A stretch of 64,000 nucleotides of DNA from Mayamaea pseudoterrestris (lineage: Eukaryota > Bacillariophyta > Bacillariophyceae > Sellaphorales > Sellaphoraceae): contig BROI01000007.1 in assembly GCA_027923505.1 (NCBI GenBank), positions 806,001 to 870,000 of the forward strand, read 5' to 3'. Both the position numbers and the translations under genes were made by a program. Below the pieces are notes generated by a model. That model saw only the letters and a program-made list of their open reading frames with translations, had not been told where the DNA came from and did no database searches. Shown one piece after another: positions 19,027-29,979 of the stretch. Within the stretch, counting starts at the first letter, position 1. Every line of letters begins with the position of its first letter.

Positions 19027-19956
19027 TTGCATGACTCTATTACCATGACTGCTGCATCTGCAGATGAGCTACTTGCCAAGTTTCCGACTGCAAGCCTGGA
19101 AGAATGTCAGCGCTTTTCAATCGCTTTTGGAAACCATCAAACAGCCTGCAAGAAGCTCGATGCCTACTTGACCTGGCGAAATGACCATGACATGGATGCT
19201 TTCGTCAGTTTGGGAGACGACTTCAAGGATTGGAAGCAAGCTGTTGAAAAGGCTCTTTCTTGGGAAGCGACTGCGAAAGCAAGTTCGAACGGAGAGATAG
19301 CCAAGAAGAAGCATGGATTTTTCCACCGCCATCCGAAAACATCAACTTCTACTTCAAAGTCGCGCTTTCCATCGTCCGATGGTGCGGCAGCAGCCAACGC
19401 TACTATTCCACAGTTAGTCTTTTGCCCCGCGGCTACATCAACAAATCCATCGTCCACGATTACGCCATTGACGGATAAAATTGGAAATCCCATTCTGCAA
19501 TGTCTTCCAGCCCAGATTGACTTGTCTCGATTTGGTAGCGGCATTTTCATTCTGGCTATTGCTTACTACTTGCATTTTAAGATGGACCGATCATCACTTA
19601 CACAGTATACGTTGCTTGTCGATGTTAGGCCCGGCAAAAGATGGCCGAATCCACCAGCCGCAAGCATGATTGGCTTTTTGCGACAAGCCAGTAGCACTCT
19701 CCAAGACTTGCTGCCGCAGCGCTTGAGCCAATGCTTGGTGCTCAACGTACCGCGAGCGGCCGTGCTGGTGTTTGACAGGATTGTTCGTCCAATTCTGTTC
19801 TTTCATTCGTCATCTTCCTCATCTGGAAAGTTGCATTTGCTCCGAGGTGGTGCCAACGTCGACTCCGTAGTATCAAGTCGGTTAGTCGATTACTTGGAAG
19901 CCGGTCATGAGGGTGTTGATTTGCTGGAGCGAACGAGACAAAAGGCTTTTCGATAG
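19027..19956 (+). CDS. SEC14-like (CRAL-TRIO) lipid-binding protein
   Basis: 309 residues, one exon. The N-terminal helix pattern (FPTASLEECQRFSIAFGNHQTACKK..YLTWRN) matches the CRAL-TRIO N-terminal region. Residues ~170-265 carry a SEC14 fold: a strand (YTLLVDVRPG), helices (MIGFLRQASSTLQDLLPQRLSQ), the lipid-gate segment CLVLNVPRAAVLVFDRIVRPIL, then the terminal strand (LHLLRGG). A low-complexity Ser/Thr/Lys linker (~85-120) separates the halves. Family members carry phosphoinositides or other lipids between membranes; the ligand is unknown. No leader peptide is seen, unlike the second SEC14-like protein at 23121-24023. The start could also be the second ATG at codon 7. Confidence 0.72.
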   Translation: MHDSITMTAASADELLAKFPTASLEECQRFSIAFGNHQTACKKLDAYLTWRNDHDMDAFVSLGDDFKDWKQAVEKALSWEATAKASSNGEIAKKKHGFFHRHPKTSTSTSKSRFPSSDGAAAANATIPQLVFCPAATSTNPSSTITPLTDKIGNPILQCLPAQIDLSRFGSGIFILAIAYYLHFKMDRSSLTQYTLLVDVRPGKRWPNPPAASMIGFLRQASSTLQDLLPQRLSQCLVLNVPRAAVLVFDRIVRPILFFHSSSSSSGKLHLLRGGANVDSVVSSRLVDYLEAGHEGVDLLERTRQKAFR

Positions 19957-20752
19957 GTAATCGACAAAGTATCGGTAATTGCTTTCATTTCGCGTATTGA
20001 CAACCATCAGTAGAGTATTCCTATGCTTTAAGTCTATGCATTAGTTCATATAGACTATATCACTTGACTTATGATCAAAAATGTTAGAATTATCTGTCAG
20101 ATATGATAGATTGTAACTGACTAAAGAGTTGGAGCATCTATCCGAGGTGCTGGCTTGGCTCGAGTAGCAAATCCACTTGTGTCGCACTGTGTCCCACTCA
20201 CAAGTGCCTTTCTTTGAATGACGTGTCCAATGTGCGTCATTTTTTTAAATAAGGAAATCTTCAGGTTCCGAATGGGGCGGTAGAATATCGGAAAATAATC
20301 GACTGTCGTCATCGGCAAAGGTTCGCATCGAACATGGTCAGAATGTCAACGCGGCATTGCCCGCCGACAATTGTTTTCGGCCTCCTTGCTTTCGAGCTTC
20401 CTCGCAATTGCCGCAAAAGCTGCAAGCGCAAACGGCGCATCGAGACGAAAAGCCGCCTCCTACTGAGCCTTGTTGCCGAAACCAAAAGAGCAAAGAGCTG
20501 ACAGTTGATCGATCGTTTTTTGCACTGGCCATGGCCATGCCGCCATGCCTGTCATGGACACATTGAAGCGCTGCTTCCGACTCGCCTGTTCTCACATCGC
20601 GCAAGATCGAATTTTCCAAGACCAATCTATCTGGTGAGAGATAACGAGAGCTTACTAGAGCATATTGTACCGTTAAGTTGCTATAAATTCAAACGACATG
20701 AAGTATTGGACGATTAAAGTCAAACGATGCTGTTCCTGCAAATGATGAATAA
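19957..20752. other. Intergenic DNA, no supported gene
   Basis: Convergent 3' flanks of the SEC14-like gene and the HSF gene. A 95-codon minus-strand ORF (20338-20625) lacks recognisable domains and overlaps an opposite ORF of similar length; I do not call it. Confidence 0.4.
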
Positions 20753-22209
20753 TCATTCATTCTCGCTCTCATGGGCATCCTCGGCGGCGGCGGCGGCTTC
20801 TTGCAGCGCATCCTCCTCTCGCTGCTCCGTCACTCGTCGCATATGACAAGCAAGTTCTGGGTGATCCTTGAGAAAGAGTTCATGCTTGTACGAACCCTTG
20901 TCGAGTCCGGTAAAGAGGCGAGTGAATCCGTACATGGAAAGTTGACGCCGAAAGGAAGATATTTTGGACATGCGAAAGTACTTTGGCATGACTTCATATT
21001 GAAATCGGTCGCGGTCTTTGAGTTTAAAGGCTCGACCGGACGGGCTCCACGAAATGATTTCCTCAAAACCTTGTTCGGAAGCATCCGTCAAGAGCCGATG
21101 GAGTCTAATTGGAAATGCCTTTTTCCGAAGCTCCTTGTTTTTGATAAAGAGGCGATCCATATCTGCTTTATCGAGTGGCGATTGGACAGCAGGGGCCATG
21201 GCGATTGGAACTGCAGCTGCTGCTCCTGGTATTGTTGACTCCGTTGCCGACGTCCAAGTACTAGCCGCAAGTAACATCTGCGGCGGCACGTTGCCAAGCA
21301 ACGCATCACCCGACCAATCAGCCTGAGCGACTGCGAATGCATGAGCGGGATTGTACGATGGCATGAACGGAGCCACAGCAGAGCGCTGCTGCGCCAAGGC
21401 CAAGAGCTGCAAGTTGACTGCCGCGTTCGCCATTCCACCTAATGTTTGGTAGTTTACGCCAGGGATGCCACTCATGGCCAAAGGATGCATGAATGCTTGA
21501 TTTGAATCGCCCGTGGCTGCTTGGAGTTGAGCGTACCACGAGCGTTGAAGGAGAGCCACTAGCTGCGAGCTTATAGGCATTGGAATTTGCTGCGCCAGAT
21601 TGAAATTGATGGCGGGATCAGACAGGGGCAGCAGCGGCGTCATTGTATTGTCCATTGGTCCGCGTTGGAGGTTCATATCGTTAGCAAGCTGCTGGCAAAC
21701 GCCAGACGAAGGCGCCGGCTGCGCTAATTGCTGCACCTCTCGATGCCCTCGCTGACTACTTTCCCAATATGCCTGCCGAAAGCTTTGCGCCAGCGCATTT
21801 TGTTCGAGCTGATGCTGCAACATGCATTCTTGCTGCAATTGGTCAGGCGTCAATGCAGCAAACTGTTCTTGTTGCTGCTGCTGTTGATGATGTGAAGCGA
21901 GCCAAGAAAATTAGTCGAAAACATATTCGAATACAATTTGCTTCCAGAGGCATGTCGCGGCTTCATTTGACCGGAAAATGCATTTCAGCAATATCTGTTT
22001 TGGTTACTTACTTGCTGCTGCTGTTGAGGTCCGGCTGCTGAATGTTCATAACCAGCTGCATGTTCATTCTGCAATGCTTCAGTTAGACCGTCCGAAGCCA
22101 AAGTCGCGCCGTCGTTTGAATCCATGGCTGAATGTAAGGAACCAAGAAGCAAGCGAATAAAGTCGTTACTATCGGCATTGCTTTCACTCTGATGATTCGG
22201 TTCCGTCAT
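20753..22209 (-). CDS. HSF-type transcription factor with C-terminal DNA-binding domain
   Basis: Two exons: 22209-22012 (66 codons) and 21880-20753. Intron 22011-21881 (131 nt) has donor CAA|GTAAGT and an acceptor in a CAGCAG run, so its exact edge could shift by three bases. The product is 441 residues. The first ~310 are Gln/Ala/Pro-rich with polyQ at the exon junction, typical of an activation region. Residues ~320-420 form an HSF domain: FPIRLHRLL, EEIISWSPSGRAFKLKDRDRF, VMPKYFRMSKISSFRRQLSMYGFTR and the closing KHELFLKDHPEL. The recognition helix SSFRRQLSMYGF is fully conserved. No HR-A/B heptad coiled coil follows; the protein ends in an acidic/Ala-rich tail. A CGCGCGCG stretch lies ~45 bp upstream of the start. 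Confidence 0.88.
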
Positions 22210-23120
22210 GGTGGAGCATCATCATGGTACTATCTACAATCAGCAAATTTGCTCGCGCGCGCGTGACGAAAAATGAAACGGATCGTTGTATTAATACGCG
22301 ATACGCCACACGCACCATGGGGGCTGTTCGCGTTTTCCGATGCGCTGGTGCGGAACATTGCTACTTGTTGGCGTGAATCAACGGAACTATTTTTCTACGA
22401 TGGAAAATGTGCTTCTTGTATCGATGAGACTCCTTGTTCAATGAATGATTATAGTATATATCAAGGCCATTCGAGCTTCGTTACACATGGCACCGCCATG
22501 CTGCTGCTATGAACGACTGAATTCAGAACGCCAACGAAGTCATCGCATCTCGCTATTTTTCTTGACAGCCAATTACAAGTTAAAGAAGAGAAGAGTATTG
22601 TCAATTCCATGTTCCTTTTACTTGTAGCATTGCAGCCTTGTTGTTTGCGACGTGCTTGCTGGCTTTGCAACGGTGGAATGAAGACTGCAGCAGCAGCAAG
22701 ATGAAACTCATCGACAGTTCCTTTTTTAACGATTTACAAGGAAACTGACTGAGAGGGTACTAGCGCGTTTGATTCTTCTCATTGACTCATGGTGAGTGAC
22801 ACGAGGCATCAAAAGGCACATGCAGTGGCTTCTCGTCTCTTCGAGTTCGGATTGGGCCGTCGTCGCACTTCCTTTTTCCATTGTCCACATATTCTTGTTA
22901 AGCGATGTGTATGGAGCTACCGATATTACCAATAGAAACAATAATCATAATCCTTGACAGAGCATTACAGTATGCAGGTTAATGGTTAAAGTTAAGTGCG
23001 TCAGATTTCGCGCGCGATGAAAAAAATAATCGTTCACTGTCAATCCAAACTACTCTGAACAGACTCACACCCGGCCGGACAAATAAGATAGCAGCACACG
23101 TTATATTTAGCAGTATATAG
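22210..23120. other. Intergenic DNA with CG-rich palindromes
   Basis: No supported gene. Alternating CG tracts occur near 22253-22263 and at about 23008-23018 (TTTCGCGCGCGATG). The first lies just upstream of the HSF start. Confidence 0.35.
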
Positions 23121-24023
23121 TTAATCAAGTATTGCGTCAACTTCCTTTATAAACTCGGCTCGTTGTCCACCTCCCGGCGCCACATTCGTCAACTGGCCAA
23201 TGTTTGCCAAGAGTTTCAACGAGGCAAATTTTAATCGCTCGTTCACAGCCTTTGGAAACAGCGGAGTAAACAACTTGACCAAAGCCGAAAGTAGAGGCGG
23301 TAGATTGAGCAGCAGCGTCGGGCCCGCTGTGTTGGGATACAAGTCATTGGCCAGCTTGGAACTTTTGGAGAGGGCTTGGCGAAAGGTTGCCGAACCTCCA
23401 ATGAGCTTGACGCCCTGCAAATCGTTGGCTGTCACGACCGACAGGAGTTTATCCGTCTGCAAGGACCGTTGATTAGCAACAATGGCATTCACCTCCTTGG
23501 CGTAGAGAAAGAATTCAACCATTTCGTCAACAGTGACTGCCTCCATGAGCGAAACGTCGTCAATCTGGCCGGCACGAATAATGTACAGCAAGTCGTTCGT
23601 CGACGCCGTCGTCGTCAGTGCATTCGTGGGAGTCATGTATGTTTGAATCTTGCTGGAATAGGGAGCGGCTTGCAGCACTGGCTCATTGTTCCACTTGTTG
23701 GGTGATGCTTGCGCTTTCTCGACGGCCTGCTGAGCCGACGTGCAGAGATTCTTGCCGTCACCATTTCTCCAGGCGAGATTAGACTTTAACAGAGATAGGC
23801 AATCATCCTTGGCTTCATCCTTGCAGCAATATCTGAGGTAAAAGACGTCGTTGGAGTATGGTTCGACCGCCAGAGCCTCCTTGCCGAGTATTGATGCAGT
23901 ATTATCCTTCAATGCTTGAATCGTCGGCGCGTGGCGGCTCAGTAACTTGGATACAGGCTCCGTTGCAATCAGTCCCAACGCCGTCGGCAGCACAAGCAAG
24001 AGATAGTGGAGAGAGACAAGCAT
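23121..24023 (-). CDS. SEC14-like (CRAL-TRIO) protein with secretory leader
   Basis: 300 residues, one exon. A hydrophobic leader (MLVSLHYLLLVLPTALGLIA) predicts entry to the ER. It has no aromatic residue at the cleavage point, so a diatom plastid route is not indicated. The mature part has the CRAL-TRIO N-helices (FYLRYCCKDEAKDDCLSLLKSNLAWRNGDG), then a SEC14 core with TNDLLYIIRAG, VDEMVEFFLYAKE, the gate-like TLLLNLPPLLSALVKLFTPLFP and a LIGGSATF segment. It is the second SEC14-like gene within 5 kb, with HSF between. The two are strongly diverged, so duplication is possible but not shown. SEC14 folds behind a signal peptide are uncommon. Confidence 0.7.
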   Translation of the reverse strand: MLVSLHYLLLVLPTALGLIATEPVSKLLSRHAPTIQALKDNTASILGKEALAVEPYSNDVFYLRYCCKDEAKDDCLSLLKSNLAWRNGDGKNLCTSAQQAVEKAQASPNKWNNEPVLQAAPYSSKIQTYMTPTNALTTTASTNDLLYIIRAGQIDDVSLMEAVTVDEMVEFFLYAKEVNAIVANQRSLQTDKLLSVVTANDLQGVKLIGGSATFRQALSKSSKLANDLYPNTAGPTLLLNLPPLLSALVKLFTPLFPKAVNERLKFASLKLLANIGQLTNVAPGGGQRAEFIKEVDAILD

Positions 24024-24411
24024 TGGACCGATACAGTAGTTTGGAGAGATCGAGCCGCATTGATCGTGGAATCAAGCAATGAGCGTCAAAGATCGCCAGT
24101 GTGACACAAAATGCGAAAGATTTAGCTCTCTCTGTCCCGAAACAAAAATTCAAAATCATTCAACGTCAGCAAAGTGAATGCATGAGTCATCATGACTGAC
24201 AAAGTTCTCGAAAGAACATTGACGTGGCATCGAGGCATAAGTTCCAACTATCAAACGACGTTGGCACGGATGCACCTGTTGCAGGTGTCACACCGGCTCG
24301 CGCGCGCCATTCCCTTGGAAGCCGTCATGCCGTCGACGACCACGAAAAAGCATTCTCCTTGCGATCATTGCAGCAAGTCGACTGCCTCTCTGGGGTGCTG
24401 TTCAAGGGATC
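24024..24411. promoter_or_regulatory. Divergent region between SEC14-like and pyrophosphatase genes
   Basis: 388 bp. It includes a GCTCGCGCGCGC tract near 24297-24308. An undetected upstream exon of the pyrophosphatase gene is possible. Confidence 0.3.
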
Positions 24412-27358
24412 ATGTCGAACTTTACCAATGGTGGTCTCTTGCGAGACTCGTGCGCCTTTTTGGCGGGAGACAAAAACTCCTTTCCCTGCGATATGAACAT
24501 GATCTCGGTAGCGTCACTTGGTTTGGCAGCCGGTGGTGTCAGCTTGCTCTTTGTCTTTTATCTCATGAAGTCGGTGAGTTAACAGAGGATTGACTGAAAG
24601 ATAAATGAATTAACGATTCTAGCTGTTGAATTGGATCGTTTTAAAGAGCTTGTCAAACGAGACTTCTCACCGTGCAAATCATCACACCTCTGCTTCATTT
24701 ACAGCTTCAATCGCATCCGCGAGGCAACGACCTCATGAACAAGATCTCCGATCAGATCAAGTCGGGAGCCAAATCATTTCTCAAGACGGAATACTACTAC
24801 CTCTCCTATTTTATCGCTGGAGTCTTTGCAGCTCTATTGATTCTTTACTCACTCGATCCGCCATCGGCTGGCGGAAGTCGAACGGATGGCATTCGCTACG
24901 CTTCCTGTTTCGTCTTTGGAGCAACGCTTTCAGCAGCATCTGGCTGGTACGGCATGATGGTTGCCACGGATGCCAACGTTCGAACGACGCAGGCGGCTAA
25001 AGAAAAGGGCTTGTCGGTGGCGCTCCGCGTCGCGTTTACTGGAGGTGCCGTCATGGGTTTCACCGTGGTGGGGCTAGGATTGTTTGGCCTTAGCTTGACC
25101 TTTTTCCTCATGACGCTGGGTAACACTTCGATGCCTTTGGAGATTCGCATGGCGGATGCTGCGGATACCATTGCTGCCTTTGGGTTTGGAGCATCGTCGA
25201 TTGCACTCTTTGCTCGCGTTGCTGGAGGCATTTACACAAAGGTATGATTGACAAGAGAAGCTTGATGAGCGACTTTTTGTCGTCAGCTTCATTTCGTGAG
25301 AAGCAATGTCTAACATTCTTCCATCTCTCCAAACTTACAGGCCGCAGATGTTGGCGCAGATTTGGTGGGCAAGATTGAAGAAAACATTCCGGAAGACGAT
25401 CCTCGCAACCCTGCGGTTATCGCAGATAATGTCGGAGGTATGCTTGCTGTGATTTTGTGCGTGTGCATGTAGATCGTTGGGACGCCATGATACTAACTAA
25501 AATCGTTGCTCCGGCGCAGATAATGTCGGCGACGTTGCTGGCATGGGAGCTGATCTTTTCGAGTCATATGTACGTATCGTGTCATCTCGCACACAAGACA
25601 CTTGGTAACGTTGGCTAACTTGCTGCAAATTGCGCAACTTTCACGCAGGTTGGTTCTATTATTGCCGCCATGACGCTCGCGAATCATGATATCGCCAAGG
25701 TCACACTTCCTCTCTGGATCTCTGGTGCCGGAATTTTTGCTTCCATGGCCGGCTACTTTATTGTCAAGGTCAAGGATGGCGCTACCCAGAAGCAGTTGCT
25801 CAATGCGCTTCTCAAAGGCGTCATTGTCGCATCCGTCTTGATCATTGGCTTGTCGGCGTTGATTTGTCACTTTCTGTTTCTAGGACGATCGCAGGAAGGA
25901 TGGTATATATTTGCTTGCATCATCATTGGCCTTGTTGCTGGTATCTTGATTGGACAGATTACCGAGTACTTTACCAGCTATGAGTTCTGGCCTGTTCAAT
26001 CTATCACGGCGGCTGGTATCACCGGCCCTGCGACTGTTATTATTCAAGGCCTTGGGGTCGGTATGATTTCAACTGTATTGCCCGTGCTAGTCATTGTTGC
26101 TACGATTCTCGGTTGCGACGCTCTGGCCTCACAATACGGAATCGCCATGGCGGCCGTTGGTATGCTGAGTACCCTTGGTGTGACATTGGCGACAGATGCC
26201 TACGGCCCTGTCGCTGATAATGCGGGAGGTCAGTGTTTTGAATGGCGTGACTGATTGTAAACTGTGTATCGTCGACTCACACTCTCATGTTTTTGCGCGC
26301 TACAGGCATTGCCGAGATGGCCGAGTTGGACCCAGCAGTGCGAGAAATCACTGATGCGCTTGATGCCCTAGGTAACACGACAGCTGCCACAGGAAAGGGC
26401 TTCGCAATTGGAAGCGCTGTTTTGACATCTCTATCGCTCCTGGCCGCGTTTGCTGAATCGTCCCAAGTGTCGTCGACCGATATCAGAGCACCGATTGTCT
26501 TGTCAGGCATCCTTATTGGCGCCATGCTTCCTTTCTTGTTCGCCGCCTTGTCCATGTTGTCTGTCCAAAAGGTAAGCACATCTATATCGGTTCAAGATCC
26601 ACTTGGGCCGATCCTCACCCTAGCCTCTTACTCAATAAGGCTGCCGGTGCAATCATTATCGAAGTCCGTCGCCAATTTGCCGAAATTCCAGGCTTGCGCG
26701 AAGGAACTGCAGAACCAGATTCGGATCTGTGTGTTGCCATTTCGACCCAAAGTTCCGTCGAAGAGATGATTCTCCCTGGCATTCTTGCCATTTTGTCGCC
26801 AATTACGATTGGCTTTCTCATTGGACCGAGTTGCTTAACCGGTATGCTAGGCGGATCAATAGCCAGTGGTATGATGTTGGCGTTGATGATGTCCAATGCA
26901 GGAGGAGCATGGGACAATGCTAAAAAATACATTGAAATTGAAGGTGCCGCCGGAGGCAAGGGAACGGAAACGCACAAGGTGAGTTTTGCGCCGTCAATAA
27001 CTGTCGTCGTCGCGAGTCAGTTACACTTACACTTACAGCACGACAGGCTTGCGTTGTGGGCGACACTGTCGGCGATCCATTCAAAGACACCAGCGGACCG
27101 TCGCTCAACATTCTCATTAAGCTGATGAGCATGATCAGTTTGACTATTGCTACCCTTTTGGAGGGCAAGGAGGACTGGGAAGAATGGTACTACGGCTTGA
27201 TTCCACTTTTTGTCATGGTGGCTGGAGCCTATATTGTATATCATTTCTTCTGGAAAAATATTGCGGACATTGCTGCTCCTATTGCCGATATTGCTGATAT
27301 CAAGAACATCGAAGGAGAAGCGGAGCCAGAGGTTGGCGTCGAAGGACCAGCTGAGTAG
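24412..27358 (+). CDS. Proton-translocating inorganic pyrophosphatase (vacuolar type, K+-dependent class)
   Basis: Eight exons: 24412-24573, 24705-25241, 25341-25437, 25521-25570, 25649-26228, 26306-26571, 26640-26978, 27047-27358. Phases are consistent and give 780 residues, the usual size. The enzyme hydrolyses pyrophosphate and pumps H+ into vacuoles or other acidic compartments. Signatures: [18 protein letters not shown]-type segment (here GGIYTK joined to [13 protein letters not shown]), [20 protein letters not shown]-type loop, [32 protein letters not shown] and [17 protein letters not shown]. Alanine in GNTTA-A (Lys in K+-independent enzymes) indicates the K+-dependent class. Exon 4 is only 50 nt and carries part of the catalytic DNVGD loop. 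The first exon start is the least certain. Confidence 0.93.
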
Positions 27359-28221
27359 GATAGTCTCACGCTGCTGCTATGTCTTCCATATCTTGCGACG
27401 AGATACTCCTAAGAGTAGCTACTTTATCTGTTAATTTCAAAGTTGTAAGTCGACGGAAATACTGAGTATTTAGCAGCTTATGCGTTTCTTCGGTAAAGCG
27501 CCCCTAGTGGTTCAGTTCCACCGGGCAGAAACAGCGCAATTATCATGCACAAAGTGTCGTTTGTCAAGCTCTCGTTATTGGCGCTTTAGACAGTGACTTT
27601 GCCGGTACTATAGAAGAAGTCGCTACGTCACGAATGCTCGACTTTCCGCGGTGGCGGCAGCTTTGACCAAAACGCGAATTAATCCCGTTGTCGAGCTCTC
27701 TCCGTAAGCGCGAAATGATTTCTCCTATATGCAGGCCTCAGGCAAGCTCATCGGCATCGAAGAGAAGGGCTTGTCGTGTCGCGAATAGGTTGATCTATCA
27801 TCGAGTTTTTCGTCTAAGATGGAGTCAGCGGATTCCGGGTTTTTGTGAGACAGGTTGAAGTTTTGAGTCATTTTCGTCGTGATTTCTGGAATTGAGTTTT
27901 CATCCATGACTCTTGGGCAGCATTCGTAAGATTCAAACGAGATTTTCCCGAAAAAGCCGAACACCCGTACTATTCACCTTTCTTCATGAATCGGCTGGAT
28001 AGAACTGACTTGCTATTTTTTGAGAACGGTCTATGGCCATGGCAGTATGGTGACATGGAAGTATTCTTGCGATCGCCCAAGAAACAAGCTGGACAAAGAG
28101 CGCATTGCCAAGGAGAAAGAGGAAAACACGGAATCCATTCAAAACGCGACAAACCCATTCCCATACTATCAAACGGATCGACGTCCGTGCATGCATCAAA
28201 GCCTAGGTCACATTCTCGACT
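27359..28221. other. Intergenic DNA, no supported gene
   Basis: 863 bp between the pyrophosphatase stop and the next HSF start. Short ORFs only (for example 79 codons on the minus strand at 27725-27964), with no domain. Confidence 0.35.
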
Positions 28222-29490
28222 ATGAATCCTCAACAGGAATCGAGAAACGAACAACAAGCAGGCAATGAAGCTTTGCAGGCCGTCCTGCATGCGTTGCAGC
28301 AACAAGCACAAGCCGTCGCCGATACAGCGACAACGCAACCCTTGCCAGCAGTAGGAAGATTGGATCGGTCAGTGCAATCATTAGACAATCCAACCATGTT
28401 GTCACTGCTGCATTTATCCACAACTGGGCCTCAGTACCTTGCTCCTCCACCAGCACTTGTCGCATCCGATCCCCTACAAACAACTGAACCCGCTGGATTC
28501 TATAGTATACCTCGAGCCCAGGCGAGGCAGCAGGAATTACCAGCACTGGATGTCTTTAACCCACTTCCCCAGCCATCGCCGGCTCCAAGCGTGCTTCCGT
28601 CAATGCAGCAGCTTCCAATTTTAAACCAGCCTCAGCAGCAACAACTTCAATCAATGATGGATCGCCAAATGTTAATCAATATGCTGCTATCCAGCGGTGC
28701 CACTGGACAATCATTCGGAGGAGCGACAACACGAGACCAGCAGGGAGACTTGCAACGGCAGCAGCAAACAACGATGGGACCAAACTTGGCGACGCAAATT
28801 CCTTCTCCATGGCAGTACCAAATACCTCAGCTTTCGTCGACGCACTCCACGGCAACATCGACGACAAATTCAAATCACTTTCCAAACCATGATCTTTCAA
28901 ACCATTTGTCAGTGACAGACAATTCTCATCAATCCATGCCTACCCTGCAAGGTTTCTCGAATCCGTCATTGGAATCGAGGTCACCCGCTGCACCAATGTA
29001 CGCAGCAATGCCACATATAAGACCGTATCCAGTACTTCCAGTGCAGCAACAACCGTTGGTCGATCCTTTCCTCGCGGCGTTCCAACATTCGCAAGTAGGC
29101 TTGCCAGTAAGCGCAACTGAGCGAACTCACATGACATTTCCCATGAAGTTGCACAAGCTACTGTCGGAGGTAGCAGCTGAAGGAAAAGAGGATATTATAT
29201 CCTGGACTCCGTCGGGCCAAGGGTGTCGAGTGCACGACCGAGCTCGCTTTATCGACGAAATTGTCCCGCAGTACTTTCGCCACAAGAGCATGTCCTCTTT
29301 CCGCCGTCAATTGTCAATGTATGGGTTTCATCGCAATACTAAAGGACCCGAAATAGGCGCTTACCAACACGCGCTGTTTCAAAGAGATCATCCGGAATGG
29401 GCTGAGCGCATCATGAGAGTCAGCAGACAAAGCGAGGTTCGACATTCAAAAATGCAAAACCCTGGACTGAGATCCATATACCCGCCGTAA
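28222..29490 (+). CDS. HSF-type transcription factor with C-terminal DNA-binding domain (second copy)
   Basis: 422 residues in one exon. The first ~300 residues are Gln/Pro/Ser-rich (NEQQAGNEALQAVLHALQQQ; QPQQQQLQSMMDRQ). The HSF domain spans ~302-395: FPMKLHKLLSEV, EDIISWTPSGQGCRVHDRARF, IVPQYFRHKSMSSFRRQLSMYGFHR, YQHALFQRDHPEW. The recognition helix is intact. As in the HSF at 20753-22209, the domain is C-terminal and lacks a following HR-A/B region. The two genes point outward on either side of the pyrophosphatase and SEC14-like genes. Their N-terminal regions align poorly, so they are paralogues of the expanded stramenopile family rather than a fresh duplication. Confidence 0.9.
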   Translation: MNPQQESRNEQQAGNEALQAVLHALQQQAQAVADTATTQPLPAVGRLDRSVQSLDNPTMLSLLHLSTTGPQYLAPPPALVASDPLQTTEPAGFYSIPRAQARQQELPALDVFNPLPQPSPAPSVLPSMQQLPILNQPQQQQLQSMMDRQMLINMLLSSGATGQSFGGATTRDQQGDLQRQQQTTMGPNLATQIPSPWQYQIPQLSSTHSTATSTTNSNHFPNHDLSNHLSVTDNSHQSMPTLQGFSNPSLESRSPAAPMYAAMPHIRPYPVLPVQQQPLVDPFLAAFQHSQVGLPVSATERTHMTFPMKLHKLLSEVAAEGKEDIISWTPSGQGCRVHDRARFIDEIVPQYFRHKSMSSFRRQLSMYGFHRNTKGPEIGAYQHALFQRDHPEWAERIMRVSRQSEVRHSKMQNPGLRSIYPP

Positions 29491-29979
29491 GGAGTGAGAT
29501 GCAAGGAGTCTAATTCGCACATTCTCGACAGACCATAAGGCAAGTAGCCCGCCATTTTCGCTCGGATGGTACTACATGGAGACTCACAGTTAATAAGGTG
29601 ACAGCTTTCCGCGCTCACCTGGTTCCTGTCCTCGCGGACGCCGCCTCTTGACGACATTTTTTTATCATATATATCTATGCATCCTCCCTTGCTGCGACTA
29701 AAATCCTTTGTGAGACATTCGAAATTTCTTATGGCTACCAGAAAGCATGAGTCAGAGTTCATGCGAAGGACAATAATTTAAGTATGTATACGCATTAACA
29801 ATGAGTAGTTGTTCTTTTCTTACCTAATACCCACTAAGGACACCGATCATAGCGACATTCTTCATAATCCCTGTAACGCATAAACATGCGTGCTGTTTAT
29901 CCATCCAATACTGCAACAACATGTAATACTGAGCTGTTGATAGCGCGAAGGTTGTTGGATGCGAGGATTTCCACTTTCG
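29491..29979. other. Convergent 3' region
   Basis: 489 bp between two stops. No gene or repeat seen. Confidence 0.35.

Noticed and set aside
20338-20625. 95-codon Cys-containing minus-strand ORF
   Set aside because: It overlaps a plus-strand ORF of similar quality, has no signal, domain or splice context, and is too weak to call.
22261-22512. 79-codon plus-strand ORF upstream of the HSF gene
   Set aside because: No domain, poor start context, and it lies in promoter DNA with stops in neighbouring frames.
27495-27535. T-arm-like sequence GTGGTTCAGTTCCACC
   Set aside because: The loop departs from TTCRANY, and no matching acceptor, D and anticodon arms precede it.
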